A DNA stretch of 54,115 bases from Lentisphaeria bacterium (GTDB lineage Bacteria; Verrucomicrobiota; Lentisphaeria; Victivallales; Victivallaceae). A program made the translations under genes and the position numbers. The stretch spans positions 1 through 54,115 of the forward strand of contig JAFVRD010000029.1 in assembly GCA_017504435.1 (NCBI GenBank). Reading direction: 5' to 3'. The notes beneath the pieces are model-generated. The model did not search any database. It was not told where the DNA came from and saw only the letters and a list, made by a program, of their open reading frames with translations. This document shows positions 1 to 8,077 of the stretch, piece by piece. Position 1 is the first letter of the stretch, and every line of letters begins with the position of its first letter.

Positions 1-186
1 ATTACTGATATTTTTACTATCAGTTTTGATATAAAAACATCAGTAAGTCAGTTTAATGGATGTGTTCATAAGCGACAATCTGTTATCGAGTATTGTCAGC
101 AAAACAAAGAAAAAATAGATTCTATCTTGTTGGAACTCAGTCAACAATTGCGTATTGTTATGTCAGGAAGAATAACAGAGAAATAA
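1..186 (+). CDS. C-terminal end of an unknown protein (partial)
   Basis: Frame 1 is open from the first base of the window to a TAA at 184-186, giving the last 61 residues of a protein whose start lies outside the window. The visible part is polar, with a helical, Lys/Gln-rich end (around residues 30-50). I recognise no domain. It is AT-rich like the next four genes and unlike the rest of the window. That makes it likely part of the same accessory block. No good terminator follows directly, but a palindrome lies about 100 bases downstream at 287-314. Confidence 0.5.
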   Translation: MTDIFTISFDIKTSVSQFNGCVHKRQSVIEYCQQNKEKIDSILLELSQQLRIVMSGRITEK

Positions 187-581
187 CGCAAATAGCGATT
201 TGCTTTGTAAAATGCCATTCATTTATAATCAGTTTGATTACTATTAACGTTGTTATCTAACTAATTTTCGAAATATTATGCAATAACTCAAAATCGTAAT
301 ATTACGTTTTTGAGTGTTACAGAAGGTGTCGTATCTTCCAGAAAATTCAGATTGGCAAATTTTGGCAAATAAGTCGGCTGATTTTAGCATAAAGTATAGG
401 CTTTGGAGGACAAGCCGCGAGTAAGGATGGTGTAACTTTTATACTGCGCTTCGCTTAAACGGCGGCAAGTCGCCTTGTATTTTCTTTTTACAATGCTATA
501 TTAACTCCACAAAAGAGATCATCTTATGGTTGCGTATGATGCAATATCAGATTTATTTTAACATGCAAGGGAATGCTATTT
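187..581. other. AT-rich intergenic region with a palindrome
   Basis: No convincing gene is seen here. The region contains a 28-base near-perfect palindrome (287-314) and a short GC-rich patch around 410-480 with GGCGGC/GTCGCC symmetry. That patch resembles in style the GC-rich patch at 30150-30260. A usable ribosome-binding site, AAGGGA at 567-572, precedes the lipoprotein gene. Confidence 0.5.
287..314. repeat. Near-perfect palindrome
   Basis: The left arm CTCAAAATCGTAAT and right arm ATTACGTTTTTGAG are reverse complements except for one position, with no spacer. It could be a weak bidirectional terminator for the partial gene upstream, a binding site, or a remnant of a mobile-element end. 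The sequence alone does not decide between these. Confidence 0.45.
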
Positions 582-1202
582 ATGCGTTATAGAGTTGTCT
601 ATTTGTTTGCAGCATTAGTTTTATTAACAGGATGCGAGTATGTTTCGTATAAAGTATTTATTCGTTTGGGAGGGAATGAATATATTACAAGAGATTCTTT
701 TAAATCCACATCAAAAAGTGAGTTCTGGTTAAAACGAGCATGGGAAAACTTCCCTTATATTGAAGAAAAGCGTCCCGATACTCAATTTGCTATATATAAT
801 ACTAATAATGCTTTGAAAGAAGCTTGGATTAATGACAGCAAAAATTGGAGAATATATTGGACATGGGCTATGCTTTGGAAGATACAGGGGGTCTGGTATT
901 CGCGTAATATCAATGATAAAATTTCTTCCTTTGAAATGTCTGAAAAATTTTTTAAAAAAGCAAGTGCATTAAGTCCTAAGCGGGATCTCATATACTTGTT
1001 GGATTTTTTTGATTTATGCAATGAACTGGGATTTGCTTACATCAAAGGCGGTTATGTCGATAAGGGAAATAAACTCTTGCAAACAACCCATCAAAATCTT
1101 CTGGATTTATTACAGAATGAGAATTTAAATAAAAGAATACAAGTTTTATTGGAACGCAATGCTTTTTATCGTGGAGTTAAATGCGAGGTTCAAAAACAGT
1201 AG
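582..1202 (+). CDS. Small predicted lipoprotein, function unknown
   Basis: The 206-residue product starts with MRYRVV, a hydrophobic stretch and the lipobox LLTGC around residue 18, so it is probably exported, acylated and membrane-anchored. The start at 582 is preferred over an in-frame ATG at 573 because AAGGGA at 567-572 is correctly spaced for 582 and would touch 573. The mature part is rich in aromatic residues and looks helical. The stretch from about residue 125 (KFFKKASALSP, then YIKGGYVDKGNKLL) resembles one or two degenerate TPR-like helical hairpins, but this is weak. It lies in the AT-rich left block upstream of an RHS remnant. An accessory or immunity-type role is possible but not shown. 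Confidence 0.65.
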   Translation: MRYRVVYLFAALVLLTGCEYVSYKVFIRLGGNEYITRDSFKSTSKSEFWLKRAWENFPYIEEKRPDTQFAIYNTNNALKEAWINDSKNWRIYWTWAMLWKIQGVWYSRNINDKISSFEMSEKFFKKASALSPKRDLIYLLDFFDLCNELGFAYIKGGYVDKGNKLLQTTHQNLLDLLQNENLNKRIQVLLERNAFYRGVKCEVQKQ

Positions 1203-1215
1203 ATATATAATGTAG

Positions 1216-1326
1216 TGGAGAAAAAGCGTTCAACGTTTATTTGCAACAAATGAAACATTAACTCACAACGATAAGAATATAGTTCCTCCAAAATCAATGG
1301 AATATTTGTTTCAATTAGGATATTAA
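1216..1326 (+). pseudogene. Open stretch without a start; possible gene remnant
   Basis: Between the lipoprotein gene and the next gene, a frame is open for 36 codons after a TAG (1213-1215) and ends at TAA 1324-1326. It has no usable start codon upstream. The translation is protein-like (a WRKSVQRLF beginning and a MEYLFQLGY end). It may be the tail of a gene whose 5' part was lost by deletion. It could also be chance in AT-rich DNA. Confidence 0.2.
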
Positions 1327-1351
1327 TCTCCGTTGAAGTAAGGTGAACAAT

Positions 1352-1930
1352 ATGCATCATATTGCTAAAAAACTAAACAAATTACAAGCTTTTTGCTTTT
1401 GCTTGTGCTTTATAATTGTTGTTCTGAGTGCAAAATTCTGTTTGTCATTATACCTTTATAACTTAGACAATGAGAAACGCGAAGAATCCATCGTTAATAT
1501 CTGTAATTTTAGGGATAAAATCAAGATGTATCTAGCGGCTCATGATCGACAATATCCTGATGAAAAAGGGGTCAAAGGATTGTGTCAATTAGATATTGTC
1601 AAGCTATCTGATTTTGCTGCAAAAAATGATAGAAATGTTACCATAGACTATGACATAATGATGGAAAGTAATACATCTTATGCTTATGTTGCATCCGGGA
1701 TATCTGAAAAAAATCTTACGTTCTCCATACCTGTCCTTTTTGAAAAACCATGGAATCGAGAAAACATTTTGATTCTCTTCAGTGATGGAGCAATAAAAAA
1801 AATTAATGCCTGGAACTTAAAAAGTTGTCATCAGGTTATTCAATATCTTCAACATTCATCAATCCCACAAGGATATCCATGGGAAATTTTATATATGAAT
1901 GCTTTGTATATTGATAAACGGCACGAGTAA
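1352..1930 (+). CDS. Membrane-anchored pseudopilin-like (DUF1559-type) protein, divergent
   Basis: The 192-residue product has a short basic N-terminus, a hydrophobic segment at about residues 10-35, and an extracytoplasmic domain. AAGGTG at 1339-1344 fits the ATG at 1352 (7-base spacing) better than the in-frame GTG at 1343. Two features recall the large prepilin-like families of Lentisphaerota/Planctomycetes: an early LAAHDRQYPDEKG-type segment (compare YAADHDGKYP), and a late PVLFEKPWNRENILILFSDG segment (compare the usual EKPGNH...VNVLFADGHV). The canonical FTLIELLVVIAII prepilin leader is absent, so it is at best a divergent or decayed member. Its job is unknown. Confidence 0.55.
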   Translation: MHHIAKKLNKLQAFCFCLCFIIVVLSAKFCLSLYLYNLDNEKREESIVNICNFRDKIKMYLAAHDRQYPDEKGVKGLCQLDIVKLSDFAAKNDRNVTIDYDIMMESNTSYAYVASGISEKNLTFSIPVLFEKPWNRENILILFSDGAIKKINAWNLKSCHQVIQYLQHSSIPQGYPWEILYMNALYIDKRHE

Positions 1931-1975
1931 GAAAAAATTTAAAAGCACTATAATACATAGCTTTGAAGTGATTTT

Positions 1976-2437
1976 ATGACAATAAAAGATTTTATGAGGA
2001 CACTTTCTTGGGCTATAGAGAAAAAGGAATTAAATTGCAGTCTCTTTGCCAACAGGATTGTTCATAACGGTGGGGTTGATATGGAGTCTGTTTCTCCTAA
2101 TATGATATTAGATTTATTTGAAGAAAAATACCCCAAATGTAAGGATGATTTACTTTGGTCTTTTTCTGAAACAATCAATATGTATGAATATTCCACATCG
2201 GGAGATGATTTATGTTGTGGCATTTTTTCATTGATTGTGTTATGTAAACTTTGTTCTCAAGATAAAGATGAATATTATGCTCATTTTGATAAAATGATTA
2301 GAATGTTTTATTTTTTTTATTCCCAAATTGATACATCTTTGGCTGTTGTTTTGTTCAATCTTTGTTTTTCAAAACAGCCACAATTCCCTGAAATTCTTAA
2401 CATTGATTATTGGGTTCAAAAGAATAAGCAGACTTGA
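1976..2437 (+). CDS. Hypothetical cytosolic protein beside an RHS remnant
   Basis: The 153-residue product has no signal peptide or clear membrane helix. It is rich in Phe, Tyr, Cys and acidic residues and looks largely helical. I do not recognise a family. It ends three bases before, and in the same frame as, the RHS-derived fragment that follows, so only the TGA at 2435-2437 separates the two frames. Small acidic orphan proteins next to RHS ends are often immunity proteins for RHS toxin tips. That is the most attractive guess, but nothing in the sequence proves it. The ATG at 1976 has no strong Shine-Dalgarno. Confidence 0.5.
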   Translation: MTIKDFMRTLSWAIEKKELNCSLFANRIVHNGGVDMESVSPNMILDLFEEKYPKCKDDLLWSFSETINMYEYSTSGDDLCCGIFSLIVLCKLCSQDKDEYYAHFDKMIRMFYFFYSQIDTSLAVVLFNLCFSKQPQFPEILNIDYWVQKNKQT

Positions 2438-2440
2438 CAC

Positions 2441-2839
2441 ATGACATATGGTAATATCATCGCTTACAAAAACAGCAATGGAAATACCGTCGCGGCTTAT
2501 TCATATGATCCATTCGGAAATGTAATCTCCCATATCGGAATGGATTTTACTTACAAATTCTCCACCAAACCGCAGGATGATCTCTCCGGTATGTACTATT
2601 ATGGATACAGGTTCTATCAGCCAACTTGGGTTATTCCTGCTGATGATCATTTGGTAAGCGGTGTTCATGCTATCTTAAATTATTCCAATGGGAAAGTCAT
2701 TATAAGAAATAACAACAGTAAAAATGGAACTTTTTATCAGAGTAAAAAAATAGTAGAAAAAGTTGTTTCTCCTGGAGATGAATATTTGATTGGCAACTGT
2801 GTATTAAAGATTAACATACAAATGCATACTTTGGCCTAG
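2441..2839 (+). pseudogene. RHS core fragment joined to a partial FHA domain
   Basis: The 132-codon frame begins inside an RHS core. Residues about 1-62 read NGNTVAAYSYDPFGNV and DDLSGMYYYGYRFYQPT, the usual end of the RHS beta-cage. It stops just before the GRWINRDP-type motif that normally follows. It then runs directly into WVIPADDHLVSGVHA...NNNSKNGTF...GDEYLIGN, which matches an FHA phosphothreonine-binding domain lacking its first strands (the IGR motif). The junction lies at the PT/W boundary. The 5' side of the RHS gene is missing: the frame upstream is a different gene ending in TGA. I read this as a recombination scar between two genes. An expressed chimera starting at ATG 2441 is less likely. 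Confidence 0.65.
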
Positions 2840-2981
2840 CGTAATTCAGCCCAATTCACCTCATTTTAAGTGTGATAGATGATCAGGAACCGGGGGAAGC
2901 GTAACGTCTCATCCGGTATTATTACCGAATCACCAGGAAAATTATCACAAAATCCGGGATCCGGCATAATAATCACTGTAA

Positions 2982-3019
2982 ATAAAAACACCCCTGCATC
3001 GGTTTGAATGCAGAGGTGT
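2982..3019 (-). terminator. Intrinsic terminator after fabG
   Basis: Read on the minus strand, a 12-base stem (arms at 3019-3008 and 2999-2988, one mismatch) is followed by TTTTTATTT. It sits about 20 bases beyond the fabG stop and probably ends the fabG-trmL-methyltransferase transcript. Confidence 0.8.
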
Positions 3020-3041
3020 CAGAATCGCGGATCACAGTGAA

Positions 3042-3788
3042 TTACATCAGCATGCCGCCGTCAACGTTGATGACCTGACCGGTCACATAATCTGAATCCG
3101 GAGAGCAGAGGAAGTACACCACATTTGCAACATCTTCGGGTTTTCCACCGCGTTTGGCAGGAATGATGGTCATGAACGCATCTCTTGCTGCCTGCGGCAG
3201 TTGGGCAGTCATATCGGTTTCGATATAACCGGGCGCGACCGCATTGACCTGGATATTGCGGGCACCGAATTCTTTGGCAGTGGTTTTAGCCAGAGCGATG
3301 ACACCGGCTTTGCTGGCGGAGTAGTTTGCCTGACCGACATTACCCATGCGACCGACCACAGAAGCAATATTGACGATCTTTCCGGCGCGCTGTTTCATCA
3401 TCGGACGGACGACCGCTTTGGTGAAATTGAAAGTACCTTTGAGGTTGACCGCAATGACTGCATCCCACTGATCTTCAGTCATTTTGAGCATCAGGGTGTC
3501 TTTGGTGATACCGGCATTGTTGACCAGAATGTCAACTTTACCGAAGTCATTGAGCACCGCATTGACGGTGGCTTCGGCATCTTCGACTTTTGCCACGTTT
3601 GCGGCATAGGCACGGGCTTCAAAGCCGGCGGCGTTGAATTCATCCGCAGTCTGCTGTGCAGTTTCCAACAGAATATCCACGATCGCGAGTTTTGCACCTT
3701 CAGCAGCGAGGCGGGTACAAATGGCTTTCCCGATACCGCGGGCTCCGCCGGTGACAATGGCGACTTTTCCTTCAAGTTTTTTACACAT
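3042..3788 (-). CDS. fabG: 3-oxoacyl-[ACP] reductase FabG
   Basis: This short-chain dehydrogenase performs the NADPH-dependent reduction of 3-oxoacyl-ACP in type II fatty acid synthesis. The 248 residues fit the family. The cofactor loop TGGARGIG is at 13-20, NNAG at 90-93, the active-site Asn at 115, Ser143, and the YSASK motif with Tyr156 and Lys160. The end (VTGQVINVDGG) is typical of FabG. AAGGAG lies 11 bases before the ATG. It is the last gene of a minus-strand group with trmL and an RsmB-like methyltransferase. No other fab gene is adjacent, although accD is elsewhere in the window. Confidence 0.96.
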   Translation of the reverse strand: MCKKLEGKVAIVTGGARGIGKAICTRLAAEGAKLAIVDILLETAQQTADEFNAAGFEARAYAANVAKVEDAEATVNAVLNDFGKVDILVNNAGITKDTLMLKMTEDQWDAVIAVNLKGTFNFTKAVVRPMMKQRAGKIVNIASVVGRMGNVGQANYSASKAGVIALAKTTAKEFGARNIQVNAVAPGYIETDMTAQLPQAARDAFMTIIPAKRGGKPEDVANVVYFLCSPDSDYVTGQVINVDGGMLM

Positions 3789-3857
3789 AACTTATCAAAC
3801 TCCTTTATTGTTGACGAAATTACCTGATCTTTAATATAATCTGTTGTTACGGATTTT

Positions 3858-4328
3858 TCAAATTCCCAGCTCATTCCGGTTTTGCCGCAATGCTTCGTAG
3901 AGAACGATACTGACCGCATTGGCGAGGTTGAGACTGCGGCTGAATTCTCCCGGCATGGGTATCAACAGCATTTTATCCTGATATTTTTCATAGAAACTTG
4001 CCGGCAATCCTGCAGATTCCCTGCCGAAAACAAGATAATCCCCCGGTTGAAATTCGGTGTCGAAATAAGATTTTTCACCGTGAGTGGAGATGAAAAACAT
4101 TCTTTGAGGCTGTTCCTGTTCCAGAAAACTCTGCCAATTTTGGTAACGTGATGGTGCAAGATGCTGCCAGTAATCCAGTCCGGCGCGTTTCAGATATTTG
4201 TCTTCCAGAGAAAATCCCAGCGGCTCGATCAGATGAAGTTTGCTGCCGGTTGAGACCGCCAAACGCCCGATCGTACCGGTATTTTGCGGTATTTCCGGTT
4301 CAAAAAGCACAATGTTGAACGGTTGCAT
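3858..4328 (-). CDS. trmL: tRNA (cytidine/uridine-34-2'-O)-methyltransferase TrmL
   Basis: This SPOUT-class methyltransferase modifies the wobble ribose of certain leucine tRNAs. The 156-residue length is normal for TrmL. Visible family motifs are the N-terminal LFEPEIPQNTGTIGR, the central FGRESAGLP and the C-terminal knot segment IPMPGEFSRSLNLANAVSI. The start at 4328 (MQPFNIV) is chosen because it has AAAGGTGA upstream and begins at the family's usual N-terminus. A longer frame to 4376 would overlap the preceding methyltransferase gene. It lies five bases after that gene, so the two are probably cotranscribed. Confidence 0.93.
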   Translation of the reverse strand: MQPFNIVLFEPEIPQNTGTIGRLAVSTGSKLHLIEPLGFSLEDKYLKRAGLDYWQHLAPSRYQNWQSFLEQEQPQRMFFISTHGEKSYFDTEFQPGDYLVFGRESAGLPASFYEKYQDKMLLIPMPGEFSRSLNLANAVSIVLYEALRQNRNELGI

Positions 4329-4333
4329 TTTAA

Positions 4334-5671
4334 TTATTTCACCTTTCTCATCCGGGCAATAAACAGGGCATCGCAATTTCCGTCAACACTGTCTATCCGC
4401 ACCATGCCGGGGACAATATTTCCGGTCAAAGGATGTGGGAACGGATCAAGTTTGTATTCATCATGGGTATCCAGAAATCGGCGGACAACGGCTGAGTTTT
4501 CCGCATCAAAGAGCGAACATGTCGCATAGACCAGTACCCCGTTTTCCCGCAGCGCGTCTGCATAATTACCGAGAATTTGTTCTTGAGTGGCTGATAATTC
4601 GTCTATATCGGTCGGTTTAAGTTTCCATTGTGCGCCCGGATTGCGCCGCCAGACTCCGGAACAGCTGCACGGAGCATCGACCAGAACACCGTCAAATAAA
4701 TGGCGTCCTTTCCAGACCCCGCCGTTATGGGCGCGGGTCTGGATATTCGGAAATCCGGCACGGCGGGCACGGCGGCGGAGGTCTTCCAGTTTAGCTTCGC
4801 GGATATCCCCTGCCACCACGCATCCTTTACGGTTCATCAGCTGGGCAAGGTGCAACGATTTGCCGCCGGCTCCGGCACAGGGATCGAGCCATCTTTCGCC
4901 GGGTTTCGGTGCAGCGACAATGCTGACACACTGACTGGCAAGGTCCTGGATCTCGAATTTTCCGCTGCGGTAGGTTTCCAATGAAAACAAATTCACTTTG
5001 GTACGTACAGCAAAAGCATCTTTCAAGATCTGATGCGGTTCTACAGACGCTCCGGAAACGGTCAATTCTGTTAATACGGCATCGCGGTCTGCGGATTGCA
5101 TCCTTATCCACATGGGCGGCCGCACAGTGAGTAAATTCATGAATTTTTCTTTATCGAGATTCTCCGGCAGTTTATCTGCTGCCCATTGCGGCAGCAGATC
5201 CCGGTCGGCAAGTCTCAATTCGCTGCAGCCAAAGTAATCCGCCATCTGATTGGCGCGGGCGGTGGGATTGTTCAATGCCCGGGGCAGGGTATTCATCCGG
5301 TAAAGTCCGGCAAGCGCGGCGGCACTGGAAGTGTCATCGTTGATGAATGCTCCGGCGCAGAGCAATGCAGTCAGTTCCGCTTCAGTCAGCCGGATGGAAC
5401 CGGTTTCGATCTCTTCTCTGCGGGTGTCCGGCAGATAACGGCGCAGGAATCCCCAGAATCTGAGCATTGCATAAACCGTTTCAGATATAAATGCCCGGTC
5501 GCGGGAACCGCACCGGTGGTTTTGCCGGAAAAATCCGGCAAGCACCCGGTCAGCAGGCATTTGACGCGAAAATCCGGCAGAAAGTACCTTGCGGGCCGCA
5601 TCATTGAGCATGCGGCTCTGGGCTCGGAATTTCTCCGGAGACAACGGTTGATATGTGTTTTTTTCTTTCAT
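4334..5671 (-). CDS. RsmB/NOP-type rRNA (cytosine-C5)-methyltransferase
   Basis: The 445-residue protein is probably a 16S rRNA m5C methyltransferase of the RsmB family. The N-terminal ~150 residues form a NusB-like helical region (a GSRDRAFISETVYAMLR-type segment). The C-terminal half is a Rossmann methyltransferase with SAM motif LDPCAGAGGKS, motif IV DAPCSCSGVWRRNP and the YATCSLF motif carrying the second catalytic Cys. The ATG at 5671 (MKEKNT) is preferred over a TTG at 5692. It is the first gene of the minus-strand group that continues with trmL and fabG. RsmB proper usually methylates C967, but the exact target cannot be read from sequence. Confidence 0.88.
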   Translation of the reverse strand: MKEKNTYQPLSPEKFRAQSRMLNDAARKVLSAGFSRQMPADRVLAGFFRQNHRCGSRDRAFISETVYAMLRFWGFLRRYLPDTRREEIETGSIRLTEAELTALLCAGAFINDDTSSAAALAGLYRMNTLPRALNNPTARANQMADYFGCSELRLADRDLLPQWAADKLPENLDKEKFMNLLTVRPPMWIRMQSADRDAVLTELTVSGASVEPHQILKDAFAVRTKVNLFSLETYRSGKFEIQDLASQCVSIVAAPKPGERWLDPCAGAGGKSLHLAQLMNRKGCVVAGDIREAKLEDLRRRARRAGFPNIQTRAHNGGVWKGRHLFDGVLVDAPCSCSGVWRRNPGAQWKLKPTDIDELSATQEQILGNYADALRENGVLVYATCSLFDAENSAVVRRFLDTHDEYKLDPFPHPLTGNIVPGMVRIDSVDGNCDALFIARMRKVK

Positions 5672-5738
5672 AATAATATAATATATCCCCAAAATATCAT
5701 TTTTTCACGGTGTTTTCCGGATTTTTTCATAAATTTAC

Positions 5739-5766
5739 TTGCCGGATTAAAATATTGTGTTATATT
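5739..5766 (+). promoter_or_regulatory. Candidate promoter of the first long symporter gene
   Basis: TTGCCG (5739-5744) and TATATT (5761-5766) are separated by 16 bases and lie about 85 bases before the ATG. The same TATATT -10 hexamer recurs at several other gene starts in this window. Confidence 0.5.
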
Positions 5767-5849
5767 CAGTCGTTAACAGTGCAAACGGGGAATTTTTTTA
5801 TCAAAATCACATATAAACACTAACTAAAAAGAAAGGAACACAGAAAATT

Positions 5850-7964
5850 ATGTGGGATCTTGTCGGAGCTGCCATGCGCAGCATCAATCATGAGGGTATG
5901 CAGACACTGGACTGGGTGATCGTCATCGGGATGATCGTATTTCTCATCAGTGTGCTGCTGTATTGCAACCGTTACATGCGTAATGCTGCGGACTTTCTTG
6001 CTGCCAGCCGTTGTGCCGGACGATATGTGCTGAGTATCTCAGAAGGTGTGGCCGGATTTGCGGTGGTTAGTTCAGTGGCGACGTTTGAGTTGTTTTACCA
6101 GGCCGGTTTTGCTTCCCAGTGGTGGAGCATGCTCTCCAGCCCGGTCAATTTGATTCTTTCATTGTTTGCGTGGGTGACTTACCGTTTGCGTGAAACCCGC
6201 TGTTTGACGCTGGCTCAGTTTTATGAGGTTCGTTACAGCCGCAAATTCCGTATCGGAGCCGGTATTTTGACCTGGATATCCGGAGTGGTTAATTACGGTA
6301 TTTTTCCGGCGGTTTCAGTGCGTTTTTTCATGTTCTTCTGCCGTTTCCCGCAGCATTTTGATTTTCTGGGTATCTCTTGGAACACTTATGGTGTGCTGCT
6401 GTTTGTTGCTATCGGCCTGGGGGTATTTTTTGCCACTTGCGGCGGTCAGATCGCCATTATGGTAACTGACTTTATTCAGGGAATTTTATGCAACGTGGCG
6501 TTTGTTGTCTTTATTTTCTTCATTTTCAAGCTCGGTGAATGGGACGTTTCCGGCGGTTATGTTTCATGGAAACAGGTCACAGAAGCTATTTGTATGGAAC
6601 CGGGCATGTCTCAGATCAACCCGTTTGACAGCAACCGGATCGGTGATTTCAATATCTGGTATTTTGTGATCGGTATTCTGGCATCTTTCTACGCCCGCGG
6701 TGCATGGCAGGGCAGTTCCGGTTATGCGGCTGCTGCGAAAAATCCGCATGAACGCAGAATGGCCGGTATTCTCGGAACCTGGCGCGGAATGGCGCAGGGA
6801 TTGATGATCATGCTTTTCCCGCTGGCGGTCATCGTGATCATGAAACACGTCGATTTTGTCCCGCTGAAAGAAGCGATCGAAGCAACGCTCAATAACTCCG
6901 GCGTGAGTGCCCAGTTGAAAGAGCAGGGGCTGGTCACCACGGCTTTGTCACTGATCATGCCTTCCGGTCTGCTGGGATTGTTTGTGGCGGTCATGTTTGC
7001 GGCGATGTTGTCCACCGATGATACTTATATGCACAGCTGGGGCAGTATTTTCATTCAGGACGTGATCATGCCTTTCCGCAAAAAACCGTTTACTCCGCAG
7101 CAGCACATTTGGATGTTGCGTTTCTCCATCATCTTTGTTGGTGTATTTGCATGGTTTTTCAGCTTTTACTTCCCGATGACGGAATATGTTTACATGTTCT
7201 TTGCCATCACCGGTGCCATCGTCAGCGGTGCGGGTGCGGCAATCATCGGTGGACTTTACTGGAAGCGCGGCGGTACGATTGCGGCATGGGTCAGTTATGC
7301 TATCGGAGCATTTCTGGCGGTCAGTGGTATCGTGCTGCAGCAGGTTTGGTATTTGGGCAAAGGCCGCGGTCTGGCTTACTGGCTGGCTGAACACACCGAC
7401 TGGCAGTGGGTCGATGCCAATATCGCCAAAGAGGTGGTCAAGTTTCCGGTCAACGGTCAGTGGATCAATTTCATCTGTATCGTAGCGTGCGTTGTTCTTT
7501 ACATCACGATTTCTCTTGTTGAACACTATGTATTTGGCAAACCGGACTTCAATCTGGATAAAATGCTGCATCGCGGCGAATATGATACCGCCAATGAACA
7601 TATCGAAAAGAGCGAAAAAGTCAGTTGGTTTGCCAAAATGTTCGGTGTTACCAAAGAGTTTACTCTGGGTGATAAACTTATTTATCTGGCGACAATTCTG
7701 TGGACATTCATGTGGTTTGTATTCTTTATCGTATTCACGATTTGGGAGTTTGCTTTCCACGGTGTTTCCAACGAATGGTGGCTGAAGTTGTGGCACTTCA
7801 AAGTTTATCTGACTCTGGTTCTCGGTATCGGCTGTACGTTGTGGTTCCTTATCGGCGGAATCGTGGACGTGGTCGGATTGTTCAAAGCACTGGCGAATTC
7901 GGAACGCAATGACTCCGATGACGGATCAGTGATTGACGGCGCAGTCGCCGGAGAGAAAAAATAA
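5850..7964 (+). CDS. Sodium:solute symporter family protein, long form (copy 1)
   Basis: The 704-residue integral membrane protein belongs to the SSF superfamily of sodium-coupled importers of sugars and other small solutes. It has about thirteen or more hydrophobic segments. The first helix is around residues 20-42 and is followed by the SSF-like RNAADFLAASR segment. Other SSF features are TRCLTLAQFYEVRYSRKFR and the MFAAMLSTDDTYMHSWGS region (usual SSF: AAxMSTxDs). Two extra C-terminal helices flank a cytosolic loop near residues 565-600. It is much longer than typical ~500-residue SSF proteins. A close paralogue follows at 8078. Substrate is unknown. AAAGGA precedes the start, and a strong terminator separates it from the second copy. 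Confidence 0.9.
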   Translation: MWDLVGAAMRSINHEGMQTLDWVIVIGMIVFLISVLLYCNRYMRNAADFLAASRCAGRYVLSISEGVAGFAVVSSVATFELFYQAGFASQWWSMLSSPVNLILSLFAWVTYRLRETRCLTLAQFYEVRYSRKFRIGAGILTWISGVVNYGIFPAVSVRFFMFFCRFPQHFDFLGISWNTYGVLLFVAIGLGVFFATCGGQIAIMVTDFIQGILCNVAFVVFIFFIFKLGEWDVSGGYVSWKQVTEAICMEPGMSQINPFDSNRIGDFNIWYFVIGILASFYARGAWQGSSGYAAAAKNPHERRMAGILGTWRGMAQGLMIMLFPLAVIVIMKHVDFVPLKEAIEATLNNSGVSAQLKEQGLVTTALSLIMPSGLLGLFVAVMFAAMLSTDDTYMHSWGSIFIQDVIMPFRKKPFTPQQHIWMLRFSIIFVGVFAWFFSFYFPMTEYVYMFFAITGAIVSGAGAAIIGGLYWKRGGTIAAWVSYAIGAFLAVSGIVLQQVWYLGKGRGLAYWLAEHTDWQWVDANIAKEVVKFPVNGQWINFICIVACVVLYITISLVEHYVFGKPDFNLDKMLHRGEYDTANEHIEKSEKVSWFAKMFGVTKEFTLGDKLIYLATILWTFMWFVFFIVFTIWEFAFHGVSNEWWLKLWHFKVYLTLVLGIGCTLWFLIGGIVDVVGLFKALANSERNDSDDGSVIDGAVAGEKK

Positions 7965-7978
7965 TATCATTGTTTAAT

Positions 7979-8016
7979 TTGGAAGCGGCAGATATGTTTG
8001 CCGCTTCCAATATGTT
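7979..8016 (+). terminator. Intrinsic terminator between the two symporters
   Basis: A perfect 12-base stem (7979-7990 with 7999-8010), an 8-base loop and a downstream TATGTTTTTATT stretch. It suggests the two paralogues are separate transcripts, or that read-through is partial. Confidence 0.8.
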
Positions 8017-8077
8017 TTTATTAGATTTGTAAATTCATCCCGGTATATTGTAAAAAACAGAAAGGAGAGTCAATGTC

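Noticed and set aside
3201-3827. 208-codon plus-strand frame opposite fabG
   Set aside because: It is the complement of a clear SDR enzyme and has no independent support.
6948-7796. 282-codon minus-strand frame opposite the first long symporter
   Set aside because: It lies entirely inside the symporter and is rich in His/Gln/Asn as expected from antisense reading of membrane-helix codons. A similar frame at 9212-10057 opposes the paralogue.
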